64,000 bases of DNA from Symbiodinium natans (lineage: Eukaryota; Sar; Dinophyceae; Suessiales; Symbiodiniaceae), in NCBI GenBank assembly GCA_905221605.1, contig CAJNDS010002752.1:197001-261000 (forward strand), given 5' to 3'. The position numbers were made by a program, and so were the translations under genes. Position 1 is the stretch's first letter. Each line of letters begins with the position of its first letter. Of this stretch, positions 48,001 to 57,133 are shown piece by piece. A model generated the notes under the pieces. That model was not told where the DNA came from, did no database searches, and saw nothing but the letters and a program-made list of their open reading frames with translations.

Positions 48001-50665
48001 TAAACCCTAAACCCTCAACTCAACCCTCAACCCTCAACCCTCAACCCTAAACTGGCACCCTCCCTTAAGAACCCTATAAGACTTGGGCCAGGGAAGCCAT
48101 GGAATGGCATGAGGCTGTCGCGCCTGAAATCCTCAACCGATATTTGGGTGTGGGAGCTGGAAACCTACGACTTGGAATGAACGAACCTGCGCTTTTGTGT
48201 TCTGCGTTTAGGGTTTAGGGTTTAGGGTTTAGGGTTTAGGGTTTAGGGTTTAGGGTTTAGGGTTTAGGGTTTAGGGTTTAGGGTTTAGGGTTTAGGGTTT
48301 AGGGTTGTCGAACACCATGGGGTCCAAGAATACACTCACATGCTGAAAGCTAGGGCATGGCAATTGGGACTTGACGTATTGAAGTACACTAATCTAGGGG
48401 GCTTAAGAATTAGAATAGGGTTTTGGGGGGCTAGTATAGTATATTTACAAAGGGACCCTAAGGGAATACTAGTAGTAACTATTCCAACCCCGAAGCCCTA
48501 AACCCTAAACCCTGAACCCTCAACCCTGTATACCCTAAACCCTAAACCCTGAACCCTAGTGCAGGCAGGGCATCTGCTTTCCCAGGTAGTGCGCGCAGGC
48601 CAGGCCGAACAGTGACCAGCAAGTCCTGGGCAGTCTTCTTCTTCAATCCCAGCGAGGGGTTTAGGGTGTTTAGGGGTTAGGGTTTAGGGTTTAGGGTTTA
48701 GGGCTTCCACAAGCTAGCCTGGCTCAGCAGCGCACACACACACACACAAAAAAAAAAAAAATCAGAAAACGGGAGACTGAGGCTTCGATGCCAACAGGAA
48801 TCAAAAAAAGCAGAAACCACCCAGGGACGTGCGCTCCCAGTGTGAAGGGCGACGTCGGAGGCGTCAAGACGAAAATCACGAAGCCAAAGACGATGCAATA
48901 GTTCGCGTGATCCTTGGAAGGCTCTTTTGGAGAAAGAGAGACTAACACAGCCCAAAACTCTAAACCCTAAACCCTAAACCCTAAGCCCTAGCCCTAAACC
49001 CTAAACCCTACACCCTATGGTCCGTCAGTGCACCAGTAGATGAAACGACTTTACGAAAATTCATACACTCGGCTTGGCTGTGCTTTGGGCCGCATCTTCT
49101 TGATCTGTTCAGAGATCTAGGCCCAAGAGTAACTTAGGGGAAAAAGATGCCCTTTTTGGCTTGAAAGGGCTTAGAAGGAAGCCTCCTAAAGTTCAAAACA
49201 AGGGAACATGGGCCTACTCTGGGTGCTAGACATTCATGTCCCGGCGTCCACTGCGTCCCAGATGAGCTCGACCGTCTGCGCCGTGAAGTGCTCAACATCT
49301 TCCTGAAGTGTGCCCAAAGCCCTAAACCCCTAAGCACTCTCAAGTTTGCTCAAGACTCCTTCAAAGACGTCAGAGCCCCAAGTCCACAACACCGTCACCA
49401 GACTCTCCCCTCCCCTCCCCTCCCCCCCCCTGCAAAGAAAAAAGGAGAGAAGAGAAAACCAACAAGCGCAAACAAGCAACACACAGCTCCACAACCCCAG
49501 GGCCCTCGGGTCTACGCCACAAAGGAATAAACCTCCCAGCGCACCCCGCAAGCCCTCGGCTGCCTGAATTCGCTGATCCGGGTTGTCGATCTCCGTGCCA
49601 TCGCGCAGCTGCAGCAAGAAGTGCGCGTTCCTCCGTGCACCAAAAGGTCTATCAAGCTATTGTTTGGGGTCGGCCTACTCTTTCTTTCGCTGCGCCTGTT
49701 CAAAAAGCTCGAGAAAAAGAACAGCGCAAGGAATCAGACGTGTGGCTTCGTCGCAAGGTGAGCCCTCGAGGCCTGAGACCTGAAAACGGCCTCAACCTTG
49801 TCGCCGAGCAGCTTATCCAGCCACATCTTTGCAAGCTTCTCCGTCATGCAGGTCCGCCAGTGCAGTTCGATTGCAGTACGGACCCAGGTGGCATAACCTA
49901 CAGGGTTTTGGGTTTAGGGTTTAGGGATTGGGTCAAGGGTTTAGGGTTTAGGGCTTAGGGCTTAGGGCTTAGGGTTTAGGGTTTAGGGTTTAGGGTTTAG
50001 GGCTTAGGGCTTAGGGCTTAGGGCTAAGGGCTTACGGATTAGGGCTTAGGGTCTAGGCACTTGTACAACGTGGGGGGGCTTATGATATACGCGATATTTT
50101 GGACGCCTTCTTTTGGGGGGTCGTGATGATAAGGGGATCCTAGTATTTGGGGGTCCATTTTCGGGGGGTCCCGTATTATCGTAAACCCCCATGTTGAAAG
50201 TTGCATAGCCCAAAGCTGAACCACCGTCGCAGAGTCTGCCACTTTCGCGATGTAGGATAGCATCAGCACAAAACTCATGATACCGATCTCTAAGCAAGCA
50301 GCAGGAGAGCCTAAAACCTGTGACAGATACGCAAGCTTCCATCCTAAGGTGTAAAGCCTTTCGCCTCTTACCTGGACTGAACCGACACTCCACCGCGCCC
50401 TGAGGAGCCGAACTTACTTCCACCTTCAGGAGCATCCGGATCGTACGTATCAAGGTACCTTCCGTCATCCGCGCACCCTTTGCAACAGCAGACTCTGGGA
50501 AACCACGCCCCAAGCCTACTGAGCCTACTTGTACACACGATGTCGACTAAGCCATGCAAGCCCAGAAGCTTGTAACCAAGGACCAAGCGAGAGTCAGGAG
50601 GGCAAAGAAGAGAATGCAGGTCCTGAAGTTGTCGGTGGTACGGTCCATCTGCTGATGCATGATGC
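39045..50665 (-). CDS. ABC transporter, ABCD/YddA-type fused half-transporter, many exons
   Basis: ATP-driven membrane transporter. Key exons: about 50660-50560 (TM segment CILFFALLTLAWSLV); about 50329-50190 (IMSFVLMLSYIAKV); 49897-49797 (IELHWRTCMTEKLAKMWL); 49608-49564 (DGTEIDNPDQRIQ); 49302 to about 49240 (EDVEHFTAQTVELI); about 47760-47690 (AESISVYGSGGLE); about 45945-45830 (QQIDFGTFMQISGG); 45515 to about 45443 (GWFVESYSPWA); about 40135-39471 nucleotide-binding domain with Walker A GEEGCGKS, Q-loop FIPQHPVLP, Walker B MLFLDEST; 39352-39227 with H-loop FSISHDVETLADFHH; 39138-39045. NPDQRI-EDV..FT, AE-I-x-Y and LGxxMQ-like features are diagnostic of the family. The signature site reads TNPGMRQR rather than LSGGEQ. 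A poly-Glu run splits the domain. Other exons within 40-49 kb remain tentative. Confidence 0.75.
39139..39226 (-). other. ABC intron made almost wholly of telomeric repeat
   Basis: Splice CACAAG|GCCCAGGGC ... TTTCGCAAG|GCGGC joins HYCAQ to GGDSNVLVLAK in frame (GC donor). CAAGGC stands at both borders. Between them are about ten TTTAGGG-type units. Confidence 0.65.
39353..39470 (-). mobile_element. ABC intron that is a family F inverted-repeat element
   Basis: Splice ATGA|GCAACCTGG ... CTACCAAG|GCAAAAGC joins DESTSNMS to KSSTLRMYETL in frame. The intron body is CTGGCAGCCCAGTGG ... CCGGGCTACCAAG, an inverted repeat related to 44604-44719. GCAA is duplicated at the borders. Confidence 0.75.
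39616..39740 (-). repeat. GAG/GGC codon repeat encoding poly-Glu in ABC ATPase
   Basis: About 30 GAG codons preceded by GAGGGC pairs, in frame inside the nucleotide-binding domain between Q-loop and signature region. Confidence 0.85.
40235..40540. pseudogene. degraded copy of the 16.2-17.9 kb segment
   Basis: GGCCCGATTGTGGARGGCCAT and TTAGGGCGTAG blocks match 16235-16330. GGTCG...GCGCCGCCCCCC with GGCCTARGCC matches 17790-17855. The intact MAFHNRARAVLS frame of the first copy is shifted here. Confidence 0.5.
40575..40720 (-). CDS. possible minus-strand exon
   Basis: One frame reads PACSNPSADAFSAHVAEV; other frames are also open, so coding is only suggested. Confidence 0.25.
40841..40992. 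mobile_element. nested inverted-repeat element
   Basis: Outer arms AACACCCCTAAACA...TTATGCGCTCGAACG and CGTTCAAGCACATAATCGGCGTGTTTAGGGG. The inner hairpin GAAAAGCAAGACCCCGAA / TTCGGGGTTTTGCTTTTC is almost perfect. Confidence 0.65.
41170..41770. repeat. purine tract (GAGAAA)n
   Basis: About 600 bp of A/G-only sequence, GAGAAA hexamers at 41530-41632. Frames on either strand are open simply because of composition. Confidence 0.9.
41780..41905 (-). CDS. minus-strand exon within ABC gene span
   Basis: Reads EPADAHDALRDTQVLGRA then ALRDFRPSGTG. Possible donor GTCCTAGG after RDTQ. It may belong to the ABC gene's inter-domain region. Confidence 0.4.
42100..42450. repeat. A-rich/T-rich inverted low-complexity block
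   Basis: CCAAAAAA-type units with GGGCCTGGC(A/C)CAAAC, then GGTTTTTT-type units with GGGCCAGGC. The two halves are complementary overall. Confidence 0.8.
42450..43551. other. ~1.1-kb segment bounded by 75-bp inverted repeats
   Basis: 42450-42523 (AGACCGACCTCGACATCAAC ... ACACTGAACTGAGGCC) is the reverse complement of 43478-43551 with a few changes. Inside, CTAYCCACRTCATRTATGTATAT occurs near both ends (42553, 43174) in direct order. No transposase recognised. Confidence 0.6.
43038..43170. mobile_element. inverted-repeat element
   Basis: AAGAAACATTCACCATACCCC at left, GGGGTATGCC...TGAATGTTTCTT at right; AT-rich core. It lies inside the 1.1-kb segment. Confidence 0.55.
43822..43967 (-). CDS. 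coiled-coil-like exon in ABC gene span
   Basis: AG|GG acceptor at 43968, then QSVLVSHTQETTRNRILEL and EDGIASVCPG; donor GTTTATTTTC. Related minus islands at about 44145-44030 (LQEEKEPKDGEDQEEAG), 44318-44210 (PARLQWQLLENQKGA) and about 44480-44410 (HLPLARIPEPRKW). The charged, helical sequence would fall between the TM and ATPase parts of the transporter. Membership is inference. Confidence 0.4.
44487..44592 (+). repeat. TTTAGGG array
   Basis: About 14 units immediately next to the family F element at 44604. Confidence 0.9.
44604..44719. mobile_element. family F element, intact TIRs
   Basis: CTTGGTAGCCCAGT and ACTGGGCTACCAAG are perfect inverted repeats. Internal AGGGCACCCTTTTTTG, TATAAAGGGAACC and AAAAAAGGG blocks match the ABC intron at 39353-39470. 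Confidence 0.8.
44840..45075. repeat. minisatellite GTTGGGCACTCCAGGGAGACTC
   Basis: About nine copies of a 22-26 bp unit of variable length. Frame is not kept between units, so it is not protein-coding. Confidence 0.8.
46330..47515 (-). CDS. tentative ABC transporter exons
   Basis: 47515-47458 reads MALRPPGRPGRRLRE with GTGAGA donor. About 47080-46930 reads KLVLHNHMQLQKRVDILK then WMLLDRTEAHSYHNL. About 46432-46330 reads LPGLFSAVLDTAVYGFL. Their place between AESISVYG and IDFGTFMQ suggests the same transporter; homology of these parts is not certain. Confidence 0.4.
46627..46845 (+). repeat. long TTTAGGG array
   Basis: About 30 units in two blocks, inside the ABC gene span. Confidence 0.9.
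47820..48310 (+). repeat. telomeric arrays with short islands
   Basis: Arrays at 47825-47892 and 48208-48305; a CCCTCAA block at 48010-48050. The intervening 48060-48200 has a weak minus-strand reading only. Confidence 0.7.
48305..48955 (-). CDS. minus-strand exons incl. two-helix membrane segment
   Basis: About 48940-48770 reads YCIVFGFVIFVLTPPTS then PGWFLLFLIPVGIEAS, two hydrophobic stretches. About 48650-48556 reads LKKKTAQDLLVTVRPGLRA. 48343-48305 reads HVSVFLDPMVFDN. Position between EDVEHFT and AESIS fits TM segments of the transporter. Confidence 0.45.
50071..50190. mobile_element. family D element at an ABC intron start
   Basis: Right end CGTATTATCGTAAACCCCC. On the minus strand this is GGGGGTTTACG and follows the exon ending in QLSTW, so the element's own GT is the likely donor. 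Confidence 0.65.
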
Positions 50666-51122
50666 TGCCTGCATCCGGCTACTACACTTATCGCTCCAAA
50701 AGAGGCATCGCAAGAAAACTGCTGTCTCAACAGCTGCCGTGCTCACCCATCACGGTCACTAATGTCGAAATAAACATCAGATCTCAGCTTGATTCTGATT
50801 TCGGCTTTATGTATGTCATGTTGCCCACTAGCCACCTATGAAGGATGGCTGCTAAGTATGATGTTGATGGAAACCAACACCAACAGGCCAGGTAGCACCA
50901 TGGCTACAACTCAAACGCTTACGACTATTATTACTACCACTCTTTCCTTGCCACACTGGCACTGATGGAACCAGTCTCAAAAGAAGGAAAGTGGAGGAAC
51001 GTGTGAGGATAACGTTGATGCGTGGATTCAGGGTTTAGGGATTTAGGGTTTAGGGTTTAGGGTTTGGGGTTTAGGGTTTAGGGTTTAGGGTTTGGGGTTT
51101 AGGGTTTAGGAGTTGAGGCTGG

Positions 51123-53698
51123 TCATGCAGCAGCTGCCGCCACCACGCGGGGAACACTTTTGAGGCTGCGTCTTTGCCATTCTTTCAGCCGTGTCAAGTT
51201 AGTCTGGGCCTTCAAACCCAGGCAAGCTGCAGCAGTAGCTGCAAATTGCGGGCTTCTGGTTTTGAAAAGTTTCCAACTTCGAGCCCAACGGCTCCAGTTC
51301 TCAAAGTCGAACATCTCTATTAGAAGTAACATATTTCAAGCACACTACATATATCGTACGGCACCATACGACCCACCTGCAAAGCCCAAAAATCTCCAAC
51401 CCCGCGAGCTCTCCTCACCATGCTGACGTCTCTCTTGGCGACGGTGTTCCAAAACATGTTCTCCCACCTGCGTGAAGTCAATGCATCTCGAGTACACGGA
51501 AGTACGTCAACAAGTAGTCCTAAACCCGAAAGCCTCAAACCCCATGGCCCCGAAAGTCTGCAAGTATCTGTCTGTAGAGATCCGCAGCGTCCTTCTCTAA
51601 ATTATATGGGGTCTGTTTTTGGGTCCTGTATATAGTACGGCACCTGAAATTAAGGACCCCGAAACTTTAATTCACAGAACTACCCTAAACCCTAAACCCT
51701 AAACCCTAAGCCCTAAGCCCTAAACCCTAAACGCTGAAGATGGAGCGCCTTCAAAGGACTTCTAGGGCAAGGCTGGTGGCTCATAAGCAGGTTGTTAGGC
51801 CACTTGCGTCAAAAAACTAAGGGTTTAGGGTTTAAGGTTTAGGGTTTCGGGTTAAGACCGACGGACATGCTGGGTTGCAAGAGCGAAAGCGAGCGACAGC
51901 CTTCGGAGTTGCATTCGCAGAGCTGAAAAGTGAGCTGTCCCTTTTGAGTAGCTGAACGCAAAGTTCATCTGGGACAGGCATGATTTAGATCCAGATTCGA
52001 ATAATGTGATGGCTTCTGCCCTGCCAGGTCGTCTGACTAGAACAGCTTTTGGAGAAAAGTTGGAACAGACTTCAGCGCTTCGAAAAACCCGCTAACTATG
52101 CAGGAAGCAAAACCCAACGTGGAACATCACAAGGTGCAAAAAACTGACTGACGAATGCAGGGTGGGGCATGTAGTGTGGATCTGGGGTGATTGGAGGGGC
52201 ATTCTGCGATGGAGATTCTGGCACGCGGCTTGAGGTTACCAACTCCCCCCCCCTCCCCCCCCTCCCCCCCTCCCCACCCCTACCCCCTCCCCTCCTCCCC
52301 CCCCCCCCTCCCCACCCCTCCCCCCCCCCCCCCCCCACCCCTCCCCCCCCCCCCCTGACGTGGCTTGCAAGAGCAGCGGCTCAAGGCAAGGGGCCCCAGA
52401 CCCTGAGACCGAAACACAGCCCTTCCGCGCAATCTTTCGCGAGACCTAAACCCTTGACCCGGTTAGGGTTTAGGGTTTATGGCTTCGGGTTTAGGGTTTT
52501 TGGGTTTTGGGTTTTGGGTTTAGGGTTTCCAGCACTAGCTTGTCATTGCGAAGGAGACTCCCTGAACTTCGTATGTCCAAGGCGCTCATTGTGGAGGTAT
52601 TCCAGGCCGATGATGCTGAAGAGCAGCAACGGGGCAGCAGCCAAGTAAGCGCAGCCCCGTGCATCCAAGCTTCGGACAAAGTCCGCGCATTTGCCTCTGT
52701 TTTAGGCTGCTACTGGGCTTAGGGTTTGGGGTTTAGGGCTTATGGTTTAGGGTTCAGGGTTTAGGGTTGAGGGTTTGGGTCTAGGGTTTAGGGTTTAGGG
52801 TTTAGGGTTTAGGGTTTAGGGTTTAGGGTTTAGGGTTTAGGGTTTAGGGTTTAAGGTTTAGGGTTTAGGGTTTAGGGGGTTTAGGGTTTAGGGTTTAGGG
52901 TTTAGGGTTTAGGGTTTAGGGTTTAGGGTTTAGGGTTTAGGGTTTAGGGTTTAGGGTTTAGGGTTTAGGGTTTAGGGTTTAGGGTTTAGGGTTTAGGGCT
53001 CCAAAGTCTGGGCTGCGTGGAGGACTACTGCAACGCACGGCCTAGTAAGGAAGGCGCAAATTTAAAGGTTCTGATACCGCCTTGGCGCTCTGCACCGAAA
53101 TTCGAAACTTGCAACCACTTGCTAGACACACGGAATACAACCCTAAACCCTAACCCCTAAAGTCTTATCTGCTCCAGGAGGAGGAAATACGAGGCAACCC
53201 TCAAAAGTGGGCACGCCGTAACTGATGACGTTAAGAGCCTCCCACGACACGGAAGACTTAGGGCTCGGGCTCCACACCCTCAACCCTAAACCCTAAACCC
53301 TAAACCCTAACCCTAAACCCTAAACCCTAAACCCTAAACCCTGAATGAACCCTAAAACCGAATGCTTTGTGAGCTTCAGTCTAAGGCCTCGGGGTCTTCA
53401 CCTTTGGTGCGCAGGTCGCAATTTACCGGCCGCAAGGATTCTTGAGGCTTGGTGCTTCTATGGGGTTTAGGGTTTAGGGTTTACGGTTTACGGTTTAGGG
53501 TTAGGGTTTAGGGTTTAAGGTTTGGGGTTTAGGGTTTAGGGTTTAGGGTTTAGGGTTTAGGCTCTAGGGCTTAGGAGTGTTGAGATTAAGGGCTGGCTTT
53601 GAAGGGGTTCGAAAACCTCCAGCATGGTGCAACTCCGGCTTGCCTGCCAGCCCGTCACAGACATGAAGTAAGGACAGCTCCTCGCTGCCTTGGCTCAT
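51123..53698 (-). CDS. minus-strand exon series, probably the N-terminal part of the ABC gene
   Basis: Candidate ATG at 53698 (MSQGSEELSLLHVCDG). Then about 53470-53420 (QESLRPVNCDLRTK), 53275-53155 (SWEALNVISYGVPTFEG), about 53140-53010 (KWLQVSNFGAERQGGI), about 52660-52562 (CAYLAAAPLLLFSIIGLEYL, a TM segment), 51472-51421 (WENMFWNTVAKRDV), 51332-51123 (MFDFENWSRWARSWKLF). The WxNMFWNT..RD and downstream W resemble the FYNALQ..D region after TM1 in YddA-type proteins. Linking to the ABC gene is inference. Confidence 0.5.
52230..52360. repeat. poly-C/CT tract
   Basis: Nearly pure C with T interruptions; Pro or Gly frames across it are artefacts. Confidence 0.85.
52770..53000 (+). repeat. long TTTAGGG array
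   Basis: About 32 units with two slips. Confidence 0.9.
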
Positions 53699-54154
53699 CC
53701 CCCACACACCCCCTCAAAAAGATAACAAAGCACACACTACCCGTAAGTTTCCTCCCCCCCGTACATGTTCCCAAGTGGATTGGGACCCCCGACCCCCTTG
53801 GCAAAAAAAAGAGAAGCCAGAGCAATTGCCAAAGACACTGCCGAGTTTCGCTTCGTGACCCTCACCTGGCTTCAGAGGGCGATGGCATCACTGAAAGCTT
53901 CAGACTTCAAACCCTTAGCTGGGCACCTTTTTTGGGAAAAACAGGGCCCTTATCATAAAGGGGCTCACAACGCAATAGTCAGAACAAGAATGACCCGTTG
54001 GCTGTTAATTAGTAGGGAATGACGGAAATTAAGCACCCGATATCCCCCTATATGCACCCTTTCAGGGATTTCAGAGGGCTTAGGTTTCGGGTTTAGGGTT
54101 TAGGGTAACCCTGAATCCTAAACCTTCAACCCGAAACCCTAAACCCTGAACCCT

Positions 54155-54535
54155 GAGAATGGCAGGGCTGGACTGCCTGCTTGCCGTCGACCTCCACGCC
54201 CAGCCATGAGGCCACGAGCGTGTCAAGGAGGAGCAGGAACAACCTCCGGGAGTTTGGGTTTCCGCAGGGGGGCTTAAGGGGTTAAGGGTTTACGGGTTTG
54301 AGAGCTATGAGGGTCTTAAGGGTGTTATGCGAGTAAGGGTTTAGGGCTTAGGGCTTAGGGTCCAGGGGTTTAAGAGCTCAAGGTTTAAGGTGCACAGGGC
54401 TTGTTTCATCTGGTCCCTCCAAACCCGAATCCTTCATCCCTAAGCCTTAACCCTCACAGTCCCGATCCCAACCGGCTTAAGATCTGAAAGCCAAGACGCA
54501 TCTCGACGCAGAGCACTACCGCCTTGGCTTTGAAT
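54155..54535 (-). CDS. two minus-strand exons, one hydrophobic
   Basis: 54535-54465 reads LNAAFKAKAVVLCVEMRLG. About 54250-54155 reads LFLLLLDTLVASWLGVEV, a TM-like stretch, and exits at GTTCAGG. Unknown membrane protein. Confidence 0.4.
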
Positions 54536-54569
54536 GCAGCGTTCAGCTGTGGATGTGCCGTGAAACAGG

Positions 54570-54730
54570 GGAGGGAGGGAGGTTGGTTGTTGCTGCTGCT
54601 GCTGCACTAGTTGTTGAGTTTGTTGCTGATGGCGGTTTTGCTGCTGAGGGTGGTGGCGGCGACGGTGTTGGCGGTGGCGGTGGTAGTTGGTGGTGGCAGT
54701 GGTGCTTTTCTGTTGTTTTGGGGGGGTGAA
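54570..54730. repeat. GCT/GGTGGC triplet tract
   Basis: GTTGCTGCTGCTGC then GGTGGCGGCGACGG-type repeats. No gene called. Confidence 0.6.
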
Positions 54731-54859
54731 ACATCAACAACGAACTTGATAGACATCAAAAAGTAAGCAATCAAATACTATGAAATGCAGCCTCTCGTTC
54801 CCGTTTCTTTTTTGGTTGTTTAACTATGCATTTCGCTCTTCATGCCTCTCATTTATCTC

Positions 54860-55262
54860 ATTTACGTCGTTCCTGTTCCCGCTTTCTATCTACGACATGC
54901 GCAAGTAGTTCGTTCGTTAGCTCTTGTTGCTCCTTTTGTCTCTCCTGCTTGCTTGCTTGCTTGTAGTGCATGTGACTCTCCCGAAGGAGAGCCGCCCCAA
55001 GGGGCATGCTCCTCAGAGTCTGTCGGTGTGATACTGGTGCTTGTAAACCAGAGAAAGTCTGTGAAGAGAAACCACTGCCCACGAGGTCATTGCCTCCGCA
55101 CCTCCGGAGTATCGCCCTTTTCACAAGGCAACAAGGCCATTCAGGCTATGCATTCCAGGGAAAACGTTGCCGGGCTTCCGGATATGCTTTCCCCCTCTCG
55201 GTGCGGGGTATGGCCTTCCGGCCTTCTGGCATTGACTTGGTGGGACTCCAAGTTGAGGTCTT
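54860..55262 (-). CDS. minus-strand exon(s), unrecognised
   Basis: 55262-55135 reads LNLESHQVNARRPEGHTP to a TGA. A second frame, about 55110-54860, is charged and helical (KQASKQERQKEQQELTN). Could be adjacent exons. A plus-strand frame of 147 codons overlaps and is judged less likely. Confidence 0.35.
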
Positions 55263-55266
55263 GTGA

Positions 55267-55382
55267 TGTAGGGTTTAGGGTTTAGGGTTTAGGGTTTAGG
55301 GTTTAGGGTTTAGGGTTTAGGGTTTAGGGTTTAGGGTTTAGGGTTTAGGGTTTAGGGTTTAGGGTTTAGGGTTTAGGGTTTA
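55267..55382 (+). repeat. TTTAGGG array
   Basis: About 16 perfect units. Confidence 0.9.
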
Positions 55383-55389
55383 GGGGTCG

Positions 55390-56140
55390 GTGGGGACCCC
55401 CAGAAAGAGAGCCTACTGATCTCACCTCCTACGGCCATAGTTTTTGTCTCTCGCTCTCTCGCTCTCTGTATCTCTCCCTCTCCGACTGTAAACCCTCAAC
55501 CTTAGAGCCGTGAACCCTAAACCCTGAAACCCCGAAGCCCTGAAACCCTAAGACTGTGCGACAAAACCCTAAACCTTAAAGCCCTAAACCCTGCCTCAAC
55601 CTTAAGGCCCACACCTCTGAACCCGAAACCCTAACCCTACCGAAACATTAAGTCTCCCTCTGTCTCTCTGTAAGTCTTTGCTTTGTTTTCTCTTTGTCTG
55701 GCCCAGCCTTTATTTCGCTATTCCTTTGGAACAGCAACTCTTAGGACGAAAAATCACAGAAATAACATGAGCTACCACCAAAATGATGACCTACAACAAC
55801 GATACAGACGCCTGAAAAAGACAGTCGCCCCTTCCCCACCCCACCCACCCCAAGGCTTTGTTTTGCGGTTTGGGGTGTATCGGTTTGGGGTTCAGCCTTT
55901 TTTGATTTGTGTTTCTCTTTGGGGGGGAAGAGGGGCGGAGGAGAAAAGTGGAACGGGTATAGGGGAGCGATTTTGGGTCTGCAACCCTAAACGGAGTAAA
56001 TTCCCTAAACCCTGGACCCTAAGCCGTTAAATCTCAAAACCCTGAACCCTCAACCCTCACGCCTCAGCCCTAAACCCTAGACCCTAAAAACGCAAACCCA
56101 AACCCTAAACCCTAACCCTAAACCCTAAACCCTAAACCCT
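55390..56140. other. mixed region with CT-rich and CCCTAAA-like sequence
   Basis: TCTCTCGCTCTCTC at 55446, degenerate telomeric units at 55490-55640 and 56030-56140. A plus ORF at 55683-56030 looks weakly protein-like; I do not call it. Confidence 0.35.
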
Positions 56141-56259
56141 CAAGACCTGTATAAACAGAAATTGTATAGCCTGACCAAGCACAATGGTGCGCCTTCACAA
56201 GCCCTGTTGCCGCCTTTTTTCAAGCCCTAGAAAACGCTCTCCAGAGTTTCGACCGGGCG

Positions 56260-56560
56260 CGATTCAACCGCGAAAATTTGACCTTTTGGGTGTTTCCAAG
56301 GTCACCAAGCTAGCAAAAATCCCTATGCCTTAATTGATTCAGGGCTTGTGAAGGCCCAAAATGGTCAAAAAATCACAAAAAGACCATTCTGAACTCGGGA
56401 AAATCCGCCATTTTGGGGGTTTGCAAGGCTGCCAAACTGAAAAAATCCCATGTTTTGGCTTAAACTCAGGGCTTGTGAAAGCCCGAAATGGTCAAAACTC
56501 ACAAAAATTGGTGATTTTGGGTGTTTCCAAGGCCATCTTTTGGCCTTGTGTTTTTCAGCT
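56260..56560. repeat. imperfect tandem repeat, ~120-bp unit
   Basis: GGGCTTGTGAARGCCC(A/G)AAATGGTCAAAA and TTTTGGGTGTTTCCAAGG(T/C)C recur two to three times. Non-coding. Confidence 0.6.
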
Positions 56561-56721
56561 TTTCTGAACCTAAAGCAAAAAAAACTAAACGCACAAAACT
56601 CGATCAAAACTCCGGACCCAAACCCTATACAATTCTATCAACCCTAACCCCTAAACCCTAACCCTTAAACCCTAAACCCTAAACCCTAAGCCCTAAACCC
56701 TAAACCCTAAACCCTAAGCCC

Positions 56722-56795
56722 GAAGCCGCGGCACCATGATCTTGAAGCCGAGCAAGGCCCGGACTGGGAAGTTGGAGAAATCGTTTTGGATCAGG
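56722..56795 (-). CDS. minus-strand exon, unrecognised
   Basis: Reads LIQNDFSNFPVRALLGFK after GGCAG and runs into CCCTAAA. Very protein-like but too short to place. Confidence 0.4.
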
Positions 56796-56886
56796 CTGCC
56801 TGAGCCACTTGGAGGTTTAGGGTTTAGGGTTTAGGGTTTGGGGTTTAGGGTTTAGGGTTTAAGGTTTAGGGTTTCGGGTTTAGGGT

Positions 56887-56944
56887 CACAAGTACAGTTC
56901 TAAGTGCAGTCATAATTGGTTAATACATACCATGAAGCTCCAAG
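56887..56944. mobile_element. family C element, right half at an array edge
   Basis: AAGTACAGTTCTAAGTGCAG ... ATACCATGAAGCTCCAAG. The left half is missing and TTTAGGG units end at 56886. Confidence 0.6.
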
Positions 56945-57133
56945 CAAGCGCTACAGGCTGAGCTCAAGGCCTTTCGCAGCTCTTGGGAGGCGGGGGGTAA
57001 GGGTTAAGGTTTGGGGATTCGGGTTCAGGGCTTCGGGTCTATTTAGAGTCAAGGGTCTGGGGTTTATGTGGGGCGTTTGTAGGATGTGTTTAGGGTGTAT
57101 ACTGGGCTTTTCTGAACTTAAGTTCCAATCAAA

